Positions 7,155 through 14,134 of a DNA stretch of 29,859 nucleotides are shown in pieces. Each line of letters opens with the position of its first letter. Within the stretch, counting starts at the first letter, position 1. Made by a program: the position numbers and the translations under genes. Under the pieces are notes generated by a model. That model searched no databases and was not told the DNA's origin. It saw nothing but the letters and a program-made list of their open reading frames with translations. The DNA is from an uncultured Pelosinus sp. (GTDB lineage: Bacteria; Bacillota; Negativicutes; UMGS1260), in NCBI GenBank assembly GCA_900550105.1, contig URQW01000033.1, forward strand, positions 1 through 29,859, written 5' to 3'.

Positions 7155-8285
7155 TTAATGAACGCCTAGGAGCGCCAGCATGATACCGCCGGAAATGGCT
7201 GTACCAAATACACCAGCAAGGTTTGGTCCCATAGCATGCATAATCAAGAAGTTGTAAGGATTTTCTTTTAAAGCAACTACGTGAGCAACACGCGCTGCGA
7301 TAGGTACCGAAGCAATACCAGCCGAACCGATCAACGGATTGATTTTGCCGCCGGTAACTTTATACATGATACGTCCGCCAATAATGCCGGAGAATGTGCC
7401 GCCAGCAAAAGCGATCAAACCAAGAACAACGATTTCAATCGTTTCAAAAGTCAAGAAAGTATCAGCATTCATAGTGGAACCGATAGCAACCGTCAACGTA
7501 ATGATGATGATATTAATCAAATCATTTGCTGCTGTTTGAGCCAAACGATCAACCACACCGCATTCACGAAGCAAGTTGCCAAGCATCAGCATCGTGATAA
7601 GCGGAGCAACTGGAGGGAGTAACAAGTCAACAATAACCGCGATAACCATTGGGAATACGATTTTTTCTAAACGGCTTACAGGACGAACCTGCGTCATAAT
7701 AACCATACGTTCTTTTTTCGTTGTGAAGAGTTTCATGATTGGCGGCTGAATGAGTGGCATCAGCGCCATGTAAGAATAAGCTGCTACGGAAATCTGTGGT
7801 AACAAATGCGGTGCTAATTTCATGGTAACGAAGATAGCCATTGGGCCGTCAGCGCCGCCGATAATACCGATTGCGCCAGCTTCTGCTAAGGAGAAGCCAA
7901 GCATTTTAGCGCCAATTAATGCAATAAAGATACCTAAATGAGCTGCAGCACCCAAAATAATAACACTCGGATTTGAAATCATCGGTCCAAAGTCGGTCAT
8001 TGCGCCAACGCCAAGGAAAATCAATGGAGGAATAATAATAAGAGCAACACCTTGATAAGCATACCAGAACAATCCGCCTGGGTCTGCTAACCCCGATCCT
8101 GGAGCGTTTGTTACGATACAAGCAAAGCCGATACCGATTAAGAGTAATGGTTCGTATTTTTTCACAATTGCTAAGAAAACGAAAACAATGCCGACAATCA
8201 TCATAATAATGTTGCCATACCATAGATGCATTAAACCGGTCTGATTGACCATGTCCAGCATCAGTGATCCAATTTGTTCAAACAT
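7155..8285 (-). CDS. mmdB: Methylmalonyl-CoA decarboxylase beta subunit, sodium-pump membrane decarboxylase
   Basis: A 376-aa polytopic membrane protein of the OadB/MmdB/GcdB family with about nine hydrophobic segments. The conserved core motif GIIGGADGPMAIF (about residue 140) contains the aspartate that in the family binds sodium and takes part in decarboxylating carboxybiotin; NADTFLTFETI and the C-terminal NFLIMHAMGPNLAGVFG block are also present. It releases CO2 from biotin on MmdC and exports Na+. The ATG has AGGAGG at good spacing. It follows a 53-aa membrane protein gene by 34 bp and is followed by a long hairpin. Oxaloacetate and glutaconyl-CoA decarboxylases share this subunit; the MmdA-type partner decides the name. 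Confidence 0.95.
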   Translation of the reverse strand: MFEQIGSLMLDMVNQTGLMHLWYGNIIMMIVGIVFVFLAIVKKYEPLLLIGIGFACIVTNAPGSGLADPGGLFWYAYQGVALIIIPPLIFLGVGAMTDFGPMISNPSVIILGAAAHLGIFIALIGAKMLGFSLAEAGAIGIIGGADGPMAIFVTMKLAPHLLPQISVAAYSYMALMPLIQPPIMKLFTTKKERMVIMTQVRPVSRLEKIVFPMVIAVIVDLLLPPVAPLITMLMLGNLLRECGVVDRLAQTAANDLINIIIITLTVAIGSTMNADTFLTFETIEIVVLGLIAFAGGTFSGIIGGRIMYKVTGGKINPLIGSAGIASVPIAARVAHVVALKENPYNFLIMHAMGPNLAGVFGTAISGGIMLALLGVH

Positions 8286-8319
8286 GTACGTATTTACCTC
8301 CTATTAAATAATATAATTC

Positions 8320-8481
8320 TTAGTGACCGCCTTTTAACTTTTCTTCATTGATTGCGCCAAATTTATTTAGGATAGGGAACAAGTATAACACAAGGCCGAT
8401 ACCCCAAATAATAACGAAGCTCAAAATGAAGTCAATGACGCTAAGTAAGATGGAACCTTCAACTGTATCAGGTACTGTCAT
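8320..8481 (-). CDS. 53-aa single-helix membrane protein between mmdA and mmdB
   Basis: A 53-aa protein beginning MTVPDTVEGS, with one membrane helix at about residues 12-37 and a polar tail (NKFGAINEEKLKGGH). The start is well supported by AAAGGAG 8 nt upstream. It lies 113 bp after mmdA, with a hairpin in that gap, and 34 bp before mmdB, so it is co-transcribed. It does not resemble the C-terminus of MmdD as the Veillonella epsilon subunit MmdE does, so it is not called MmdE. An accessory subunit or assembly factor of the decarboxylase is the likely role, inferred from position only. Confidence 0.7.
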   Translation of the reverse strand: MTVPDTVEGSILLSVIDFILSFVIIWGIGLVLYLFPILNKFGAINEEKLKGGH

Positions 8482-8525
8482 GTATATTCTCCTTTCTAGC
8501 GATAATTAATTTATATATAACAACA

Positions 8526-8564
8526 AGCTTGGCAGAAGATCTCAGCTAAAAATCTCGCCAAGCT
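8526..8564 (-). other. Intercistronic hairpin after mmdA
   Basis: Inverted repeat AGCTTGGC / GCCAAGCT with about 23 nt between the arms and a few more interior pairs (AGA / TCT). On the minus strand it is followed by TGTTGTTATATATAA. It could be a leaky terminator or an mRNA-stability element giving more MmdA than membrane subunits. Confidence 0.5.
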
Positions 8565-8594
8565 CGCTATTATCCCAATAAAAATAGCTGAAAC

Positions 8595-10124
8595 TTATAA
8601 AGGAATATTGCCGTGTTTTTTCTTCGGGCGATCTTCCCGTTTCATCGCCAGCATGTTTAAGGCATTGGCAACAGCCGGTCTTGTCTGACTTGGCTCAATG
8701 ACAATATCCACATAGCCGCGTTCTGCTGCATAGTAGGGATTTGCAAAATCTCTGATATATTCTTCCGTCTTTTCTTTGATATTAGCATCGCCACGGAAGA
8801 TAATATTTGCTGCACCAGCAGGTCCCATAACAGCAATTTCAGCGGAAGGCCAAGCAAGAACTTGATCAGCGCCCAACTCTTTCGAGCACATAGCAATATA
8901 AGATCCACCATACGCTTTACGAGTAATAACCGTAATCTTAGGTACAGTCGCTTCGGAGTAAGCATAAAGCATTTTAGCACCATGACGGATAACACCGCCG
9001 TACTCCTGCTGCGTACCAGGCAAGAAGCCAGGAACATCGACAATTGTTACAACTGGAATATTGAAAGCGTCACAAGTCCGAACGAAGCGAGCTGCTTTAT
9101 CAGAAGCATTGATATCAAGGCAGCCTGCCATAACAGCTGGCTGGTTGGCAACAATACCAACAGATTGACCGTCAATGCGAGCATAGCAAGTGATCATATT
9201 TTTCGCAAAATGCGTTGCTACATCAAAAAATTCGCCATTGTCAACAATCGATTTAATGACATCATACATGTTATAAGGCATGTTCGGGTTGTCCGGTAAC
9301 AAAGAATCAAGGGCTGAATCGACACGAGCCGGATCATCACCAGTTTCTACGGTCGGAGCTTCTTCCATGTTGTTGTTTGGCAAGAAGCTTAAGAGATAAC
9401 GAACTTGATTAAGAGCGTCTTCGTCGTTTTCTGCAGCAAACTGCGCTACGCCGGAAGTCTGATTATGAGTCATAGCGCCGCCCAGAGCTTCTGCTGTAAC
9501 TTCTTCCGCCGTAACAGATTTAATAACAGCAGGGCCTGTTAAGAACATTTGACTCGTATTTTTAACCATGAAGATAAAGTCAGTTAATGCCGGAGAATAT
9601 ACTGCGCCGCCCGCACTTGGTCCCATGATTACAGAAATCTGCGGGATTACGCCAGAAGCCATGGTGTTGTTGAAGAAAATGCGGCCATAACCGGACAGAG
9701 CGTCAACAGCTTCTTGAATTCTAGCACCGCCGGAATCAGCAAGACCGATGATTGGTGCGCCCATTTTCAGAGCAAGGCTTTGCACTTTAGCAATTTTTGC
9801 TGCATGCATTTCGCCGAGAGCACCGCCAATAACCGTGAAATCTTGCGCAAATACATAAACGAGACGACCATCCACTGTACCATAGCCAGTCGTTACGCCT
9901 TCACCAGGAGCCGCTTTGCCAGCCATATCAAAGTTTACGCACCGATGCGTTACAAATTGATCAAGCTCCACAAAAGAACCGGGATCTAAGAGAAGATTGA
10001 TTCTTTCTCTTGAAGTCAACTTTCCTTTGGCATGCTGTTTTTCAATGGATTTTTTACCGCCGCCTAGCAGAATTTTTTCCTGGCGTTTTTTTAAATCTTG
10101 AATTTTTTCTTGAATTGTAGCCAT
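8595..10124 (-). CDS. mmdA: Methylmalonyl-CoA decarboxylase alpha subunit (carboxyltransferase)
   Basis: A 509-aa protein of the acyl-CoA carboxyltransferase family (PccB/MmdA size). The N-terminal crotonase-like half carries GGARIQEAVDALSGYGRIF (about 128-146) and MGPSAGGAVYSPALTDF (about 165-181); the C-terminal half carries GFLPGTQQEYGGVIRHGAKMLYAY (split over about 365-388) and YIAMCSKELGAD. It moves the carboxyl group of methylmalonyl-CoA to biotin on MmdC, giving propionyl-CoA. The length excludes the larger glutaconyl-CoA transferase subunit, and the fold differs from OadA of oxaloacetate decarboxylase. The start has AGAGGTAG upstream. It is the first gene of the cluster, with a distal LysR-type promoter at about 10.4 kb and a possible proximal -10 at 10164-10169. 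Confidence 0.93.
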   Translation of the reverse strand: MATIQEKIQDLKKRQEKILLGGGKKSIEKQHAKGKLTSRERINLLLDPGSFVELDQFVTHRCVNFDMAGKAAPGEGVTTGYGTVDGRLVYVFAQDFTVIGGALGEMHAAKIAKVQSLALKMGAPIIGLADSGGARIQEAVDALSGYGRIFFNNTMASGVIPQISVIMGPSAGGAVYSPALTDFIFMVKNTSQMFLTGPAVIKSVTAEEVTAEALGGAMTHNQTSGVAQFAAENDEDALNQVRYLLSFLPNNNMEEAPTVETGDDPARVDSALDSLLPDNPNMPYNMYDVIKSIVDNGEFFDVATHFAKNMITCYARIDGQSVGIVANQPAVMAGCLDINASDKAARFVRTCDAFNIPVVTIVDVPGFLPGTQQEYGGVIRHGAKMLYAYSEATVPKITVITRKAYGGSYIAMCSKELGADQVLAWPSAEIAVMGPAGAANIIFRGDANIKEKTEEYIRDFANPYYAAERGYVDIVIEPSQTRPAVANALNMLAMKREDRPKKKHGNIPL

Positions 10125-10163
10125 ACTACCTCTCTGCCCCCAAATTTTTTAGATTTTACTTGA

Positions 10164-10169
10164 ATTATA
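10164..10169 (-). promoter_or_regulatory. Possible proximal -10 box for mmdA
   Basis: A perfect TATAAT on the minus strand 40 bp before the mmdA start, giving a leader of about 33 nt. The -35 region 17 bp upstream is poor (ATTTTA), so activity would need an activator. The surrounding 10125-10406 stretch is very AT-rich and holds no other gene or clear structure that I can see. Confidence 0.3.
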
Positions 10170-10406
10170 GCTAATTTTAAAATCAATAAAATTATTTTGA
10201 ACATGAAATAACAAAACTCATACATAAAATTGCATATTTGGGATCTAACTTGCATTGTTAAAATTCCACAAATTAGCCAAATTGTTCAAAATATTTTCTT
10301 GCAGTTCATAAAAAATCTGCAAAATTACCGATAATCCAACTTTTTAATACAAGTAAAATCATCATTTGCTCCATTTGGTTGCATAGAGACTAGAACTTAT
10401 AACAGT

Positions 10407-10461
10407 AGTATAGTTTATTCTATTTTATGTTACCAATGCATTATTGTTATTAATCTAATGC
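10407..10461 (-). promoter_or_regulatory. LTTR-type operator and promoter of the mmd operon
   Basis: On the minus strand, GCATTA-N12-TAATGC (dyad GCAT-N16-ATGC, 10461-10438) is followed by -35 TTGGTA (10436-10431), an 18-bp spacer and -10 TATACT (10412-10407). Sequence and spacing match the element beside lysR at 2029-2083: 31 of 39 bp in the operator part, and the same 18-bp spacer. The transcript would have a leader of about 275 nt before mmdA. The dyad just upstream of the -35 is the usual place for a LysR activator. Confidence 0.65.
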
Positions 10462-10517
10462 GAAAATAACATATACAAATTGATTTGATTGTATTTCCGG
10501 CTCTTTCCCAAATAAAA

Positions 10518-10560
10518 AGCCAGACAAAGTACCTCATGACCAGAGGTAAACCGTCAGGCT
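10518..10560 (-). terminator. Terminator after the ferritin-like gene
   Basis: Imperfect long stem: AGCCTGAC...TTACCTC pairs with GAGGTA...GTCTGGCT on the minus strand, followed by TTTTTATTT. It lies about 28 bp beyond the ferritin-like gene's stop and insulates the mmd promoter from it. Confidence 0.75.
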
Positions 10561-10587
10561 TCGTACATCACTTTATCTGAAAAATGA

Positions 10588-11178
10588 TCAATCTTTTTCT
10601 TCTAAAGGCTCCCGCGTTACCGAAAACAGGGCTGCCGTGAATTCGGCCACATGCTCTTTTTCTTCATTCATTAGGTCGCAAAAAAGCTCTTTCACGATGG
10701 ATTCTTCCGCTTTATTCATATATCGCTGATACTTATTGATCGCATGAAGTTCATCTTGAATTGCTTTTGTAAGACAGCGAATTAAACAAAGATCCTTCTT
10801 TTTGGGAAGTTCTACCTGAACGTCTTCCTCCTCCTCAACTTGATACTTTTTCCAAGCCTTCGGTTTCGCCGCAAGCCGCTTCGTTGTTAAAAACTTCAAA
10901 TCTTTTTTTAGCATATCATATTGAACCGAGTCGAGCAGAGAAATCAAACGCATAATTTCTACATAATGCTGCATTTCATCTTCAGCTGCATCTAAAAACA
11001 GATCGGCAAAACAAGGATTTTCGAAAGCACATTCTAAATAATCGGCAATAGCGCCGCGTTCATCAGCCGCTGCATCACGCAACAAATAAAGATCCGGATG
11101 ATTGGGACAATCACAAGGATCTTTTTCTTCCTCCATGGGGAAACAAGGATAGCCATCATCAAAAAATTTCGGTTTCAA
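10588..11178 (-). CDS. Ferritin-like/rubrerythrin-type protein with two half-bundles
   Basis: A 196-aa acidic protein. Two helical pairs each carry an E...ExxH pattern: first DERGAIADYLECA with EMQH (E40, E68, H71), second QDELHAINKYQRYM with EKEH (E143, E173, H176). These are the typical ligands of a di-iron ferritin-like site, here made from two repeats joined by a Lys-rich, then Glu-rich linker (about 92-125). A Cys-rich N-terminal stretch (YPCFPMEEEKDPCDCPNH) precedes them. The TTG at 11178 lies 9 nt after AGGAGG; the GTG at 11187 overlaps that site. It may handle iron or peroxide, or serve as a spore- or stress-related protein. No close named family is recognised. Confidence 0.65.
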   Translation of the reverse strand: MKPKFFDDGYPCFPMEEEKDPCDCPNHPDLYLLRDAAADERGAIADYLECAFENPCFADLFLDAAEDEMQHYVEIMRLISLLDSVQYDMLKKDLKFLTTKRLAAKPKAWKKYQVEEEEDVQVELPKKKDLCLIRCLTKAIQDELHAINKYQRYMNKAEESIVKELFCDLMNEEKEHVAEFTAALFSVTREPLEEKD

Positions 11179-11283
11179 AAAAAACACCTCCTGTAATCGT
11201 TTCCAATATATCTTATGGTAACGAATAACAAGAGGTGTTGCTATACTACCTTATATGCAATTGTATTTTCATTGCCCTTTTAG

Positions 11284-11604
11284 TTAATCTTCGAAAGGAT
11301 TGCCGACATCAGTAACTTCTTGAATCACCACAATCGGATCGGAAATCAATCTATATTTTTCATCTTCGGGATAATCGACTGCACGTCTTGGATCATTTCC
11401 GGCAAAAGCAATCATACTTTCCATTGACCACCATTTTGTGCAGAGAAAGAAGTGCGCATAGTCCCCATGTTCAACCACTTTTAAGTAAGCGCCGCAGTTT
11501 CCTTCTGTTGCGAGCGCATCTTTTACACCAGTTTCATACTCGTAGGCTTCAAACCAATCTTTCATTGTTAAAGGAACTATACCATGCCAAGTTCTTGAGA
11601 TCAT
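11284..11604 (-). CDS. Antibiotic-biosynthesis-monooxygenase-like (dimeric alpha-beta barrel) protein
   Basis: A 106-aa cytoplasmic protein with an alternating strand-helix pattern and aromatic-rich core (WHGIVP, WFEAYEYE, HFFLCTKWWSMESMIAFAG) as in the ABM/dimeric ferredoxin-like barrel superfamily. The pattern of a Trp-rich strand followed by MIAFAGNDPRRAVDYPED is common in such small orphan proteins. Members include heme-degrading and quinol monooxygenases, but no specific active-site signature is visible, so no reaction is claimed. An AAGGAG site supports the ATG. About 85 bp upstream on the minus strand is a GC-rich block at 11690-11760 that could be its structured leader. Confidence 0.6.
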   Translation of the reverse strand: MISRTWHGIVPLTMKDWFEAYEYETGVKDALATEGNCGAYLKVVEHGDYAHFFLCTKWWSMESMIAFAGNDPRRAVDYPEDEKYRLISDPIVVIQEVTDVGNPFED

Positions 11605-11689
11605 AACCGCTACTCCTTTTATCTATAAAATTGCAATGATAAATGATAAATTCGCCAAACCGATCCTTAAATCCTACAAAAAGAACTAC

Positions 11690-11760
11690 TTTATACGGTC
11701 TTTCGACTTTGCACCCCTTTCGCTCGCCCTCTCGGTCAATGATAGCCCCGCAAGGGTAAG
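11690..11760. other. GC-rich, possibly structured intergenic block
   Basis: About 70 bp far richer in G+C than the flanking intergenic DNA. Read on the minus strand it has an outer ACCCTT / AAGGGGT pairing and a small GTC-GAAA-GAC tetraloop hairpin preceded by GTGCAAA. It sits about 85 nt before the ABM-like gene (minus) and just before a plus-strand TATAAT (11766-11771) likely serving the diguanylate cyclase. It resembles an RNA leader, but I cannot match it to a known riboswitch class. Confidence 0.3.
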
Positions 11761-11806
11761 TTTGTTATAATAAAGCTTAAATATATCTTAAGGCAGGATT
11801 AATTAA

Positions 11807-13306
11807 ATGCGCTTTTTCTATAAAATTACAGCTTTATTTATTTTATTTGTTGTCCTAGGCGGATTTATCCAAATTCTAGTTTTTGATAAATATTTTGTCA
11901 CTGAAACAGACTCTACTTTATTAAATCTGAATCAACAAGCTTCCGCATATGTAAGCGATCAAATCTCAGCCTATTTTACGAAAGTGCAAAATGCCCTTGA
12001 AGTCATTGCTTCCAATAAAAGCATTCAAGAAGATCAGACTTTATTGGATGAAATAAACAAAATGCTCCCTGAAATCAACCGGCTAGTCATTCTTAATAAG
12101 CAAGGCGATATCATAAAAATAAGCGATAATAAGAAAAGTACTGTTTTATCCAATTTATCCTCTAAAGAATATTATCTCCAAGCAATGCAAGGGAATAAAT
12201 GGATTACCAATGTTTTTACCTCAGCCTCAGGAAAAAAAGTCGTTGCCATCGCCGTTCCCATTAAAAACAATCATGCAATTGACGGCGCTGTGATTGCCTA
12301 TATCGAATTACACGGTAACGCCTTAGCTTCGATGTTCGATAATAAATCCTTTGGAGAAAATGGCTATATTTCTATTATTGATAGCCAAGGCTATGTTGTC
12401 TATCATCAAAATAAAGAACGTATTGGTCAAAAAACACATTGTTTTGAAAACCTGACAGGTGATGCTGGTGTGGCAGTGCTAACTGATTTTACAAATTCTG
12501 AACAGTATACTGGTTATCATAAAGTTCCTGGTTTAAATTGGCTCGTTACAGTAAACACATCTACTAGCGAAATTAAAGCAGCAAGAAATATTATTGTATT
12601 TGAAATTACCATATTATCGATTTTAGGAATTGGCTTAATCACCTTGGTGGGAGTGTATTCTGTCAGACGCAGTTTACGACCTTTTGAAGAACTAATGCAA
12701 GCCTTTAAAACATTGAAAAAAGGGAAATATGAATTACTGAATACCAATCGCCTGCCGAAAGAACTCCATGAAATAGGTGATATTTATAATAGCACCGTAA
12801 ATATTTTAAAGATCAACCATGAAGAGTTAAAAGAAGCAGCTGAAACAGACTTATTAACAGGCGCTTATAATCGGCGATCCTTTTATAAAAAATTAGCTGA
12901 ATTAGAAAAAGATTATAAAGCGGAAAATTTGAGTTGTTTCAGCGTTGCCTTAGTAGATCTAGATCATTTTAAAAGTATTAACGATACTCAGGGACATAGT
13001 GCCGGCGACGAAATACTTAAAACATTTATTAGTATTCTATATTTTGCCGTAGATAAATGGCATGTATTTCGGTTTGGCGGCGACGAGTTTGCCATTATCT
13101 TCGAAGAAAAAGACTATGAAGAAATTAGCAGCATTGCAGAAAAAATAAGATCCGATGCAGAAAGCCTCTTAAGTGGCTGCACTGTAAGTATTGGAATCGC
13201 ATCATTTCCAACGGATAGTACATCAAAACGGCAACTCGTTGAATTAGCTGATAACGCTCTTTACATCAGCAAACAAGAACGGAACAAAATAACATTCTAT
13301 CGTTGA
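11807..13306 (+). CDS. Membrane diguanylate cyclase (Cache sensor, HAMP-like, GGDEF)
   Basis: A 499-aa protein. Residues 5-27 are a membrane helix, about 30-255 an extracytoplasmic double-Cache-type sensor (ISIIDSQGYVVYH at 188-200), 262-284 a second helix, about 285-340 a HAMP-like linker and 345-499 a GGDEF domain. DLLTGAYNRRSF (348-359), DLDHFKSINDTQGH (384-397) and the intact GGDEF signature (424-428) predict synthesis of c-di-GMP from GTP in response to an external small ligand. The product-inhibition I-site (RxxD five residues before GGDEF) is replaced by VDKW, so feedback inhibition is probably absent. A TATAAT at 11766 is the likely -10. Confidence 0.9.
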   Translation: MRFFYKITALFILFVVLGGFIQILVFDKYFVTETDSTLLNLNQQASAYVSDQISAYFTKVQNALEVIASNKSIQEDQTLLDEINKMLPEINRLVILNKQGDIIKISDNKKSTVLSNLSSKEYYLQAMQGNKWITNVFTSASGKKVVAIAVPIKNNHAIDGAVIAYIELHGNALASMFDNKSFGENGYISIIDSQGYVVYHQNKERIGQKTHCFENLTGDAGVAVLTDFTNSEQYTGYHKVPGLNWLVTVNTSTSEIKAARNIIVFEITILSILGIGLITLVGVYSVRRSLRPFEELMQAFKTLKKGKYELLNTNRLPKELHEIGDIYNSTVNILKINHEELKEAAETDLLTGAYNRRSFYKKLAELEKDYKAENLSCFSVALVDLDHFKSINDTQGHSAGDEILKTFISILYFAVDKWHVFRFGGDEFAIIFEEKDYEEISSIAEKIRSDAESLLSGCTVSIGIASFPTDSTSKRQLVELADNALYISKQERNKITFYR

Positions 13307-13349
13307 CAATTAACATACTCCCCCTCATCCAGATGAAAAAAGTAATTTT

Positions 13350-13394
13350 CTCGCAAGTTTCTGCGCTTGAAAAGAGCATTGCGAGCAGGAAACT
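13350..13394 (+). other. Pseudoknot-capable leader before the C39 peptidase gene
   Basis: Two interleaved perfect 6-bp stems: CTCGCA (13350-13355) pairs with TGCGAG (13380-13385), and AGTTTC (13356-13361) pairs with GAAACT (13389-13394). The arm order a-b-a'-b' is that of an H-type pseudoknot. It lies about 70 nt before the peptidase start. A regulatory role is inferred only from the geometry. Confidence 0.3.
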
Positions 13395-13463
13395 GCTTCT
13401 ATATTGAGGAAAACTACAAGCAGTAAGATCCTAGACACAAAAATCGTATAAAAGGAGGCTTCT

Positions 13464-14114
13464 ATGAAAATGCGATATTTTTTCGCCGGATTACTGATGC
13501 TTACTTTAACGCTTGGTTGCTTTAGCAATACCTATGCTACAGCAAAGACCGAACACTCTGTCTCTATGGTCAAAAACTTCATTCAAGTACCACTGGCAAG
13601 GCAAAACACCGATTATACCTGCGGCGTAGCTGCATTGCAATCCATACTCGGCTATTACGGTTTTGATAAGCGCTTAGACGTACTATCCGATGCAGTCAAA
13701 CCAGATCCTGAGAATGGCACGGGCTATATGAATATTATAAATTATGCCAAATCACTAGGATTTAACGTTACCACCCGGACGAATATGAGTTTAGAAGAAC
13801 TCAAAGGGTATATTGACAAAAAACAACCGGTACTTGTAGTAATTCAAGCTTGGGACGATTCAAAGTCCAATTATGCACCTAACAAAAATGAAGATGGCCA
13901 TTACGTTGTTGCGATTGGCTATGATGACAAATATTTTTATTTTATGGATCCTTCTACCCTCGGACACTACACTTACATTCCTACAGCAGAATTTATATCA
14001 CGCTGGCACGACTATGATTCTTTCAGCAACGAGGTTCTAACTCAGGTTGGCATAATTATGACTAAGCCGATTACTTCCCCCTACAATCCTGATGAAATTA
14101 TAAGCCTTGATTAA
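13464..14114 (+). CDS. Exported C39-like (papain-fold) peptidase
   Basis: A 216-aa protein with a signal peptide (basic MKMR, hydrophobic 5-19, TYATA near 26) and a papain-like C39-type domain. Catalytic residues are visible: C53 in DYTCGVAALQSILGYYG, H146 in GHYVVAIGYDD and D162 in FMDPS. Family members cleave leader peptides or peptide bonds; the stand-alone exported forms have mostly unknown substrates. A GGAGG site stands before the ATG. It ends where the next frame begins and is coupled to the C69-like peptidase gene, so the two are probably made together outside the cytoplasmic membrane. Confidence 0.85.
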   Translation: MKMRYFFAGLLMLTLTLGCFSNTYATAKTEHSVSMVKNFIQVPLARQNTDYTCGVAALQSILGYYGFDKRLDVLSDAVKPDPENGTGYMNIINYAKSLGFNVTTRTNMSLEELKGYIDKKQPVLVVIQAWDDSKSNYAPNKNEDGHYVVAIGYDDKYFYFMDPSTLGHYTYIPTAEFISRWHDYDSFSNEVLTQVGIIMTKPITSPYNPDEIISLD

Positions 14115-14134
14115 TGAACTTAAGAGGTGATAAT

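Noticed and set aside
8320..8481. Calling the 53-aa protein MmdE (epsilon subunit)
   Set aside because: MmdE of Veillonella is homologous to the C-terminal part of MmdD; this protein shares no such motif (no WxMxGR-type tail).
11690..11760. A class I c-di-GMP riboswitch
   Set aside because: Only a partial match to the first half (GGGC...GAAAG...GCAAAG); the second conserved half and the correct downstream spacing are missing, and the match is on the strand opposite the diguanylate cyclase.
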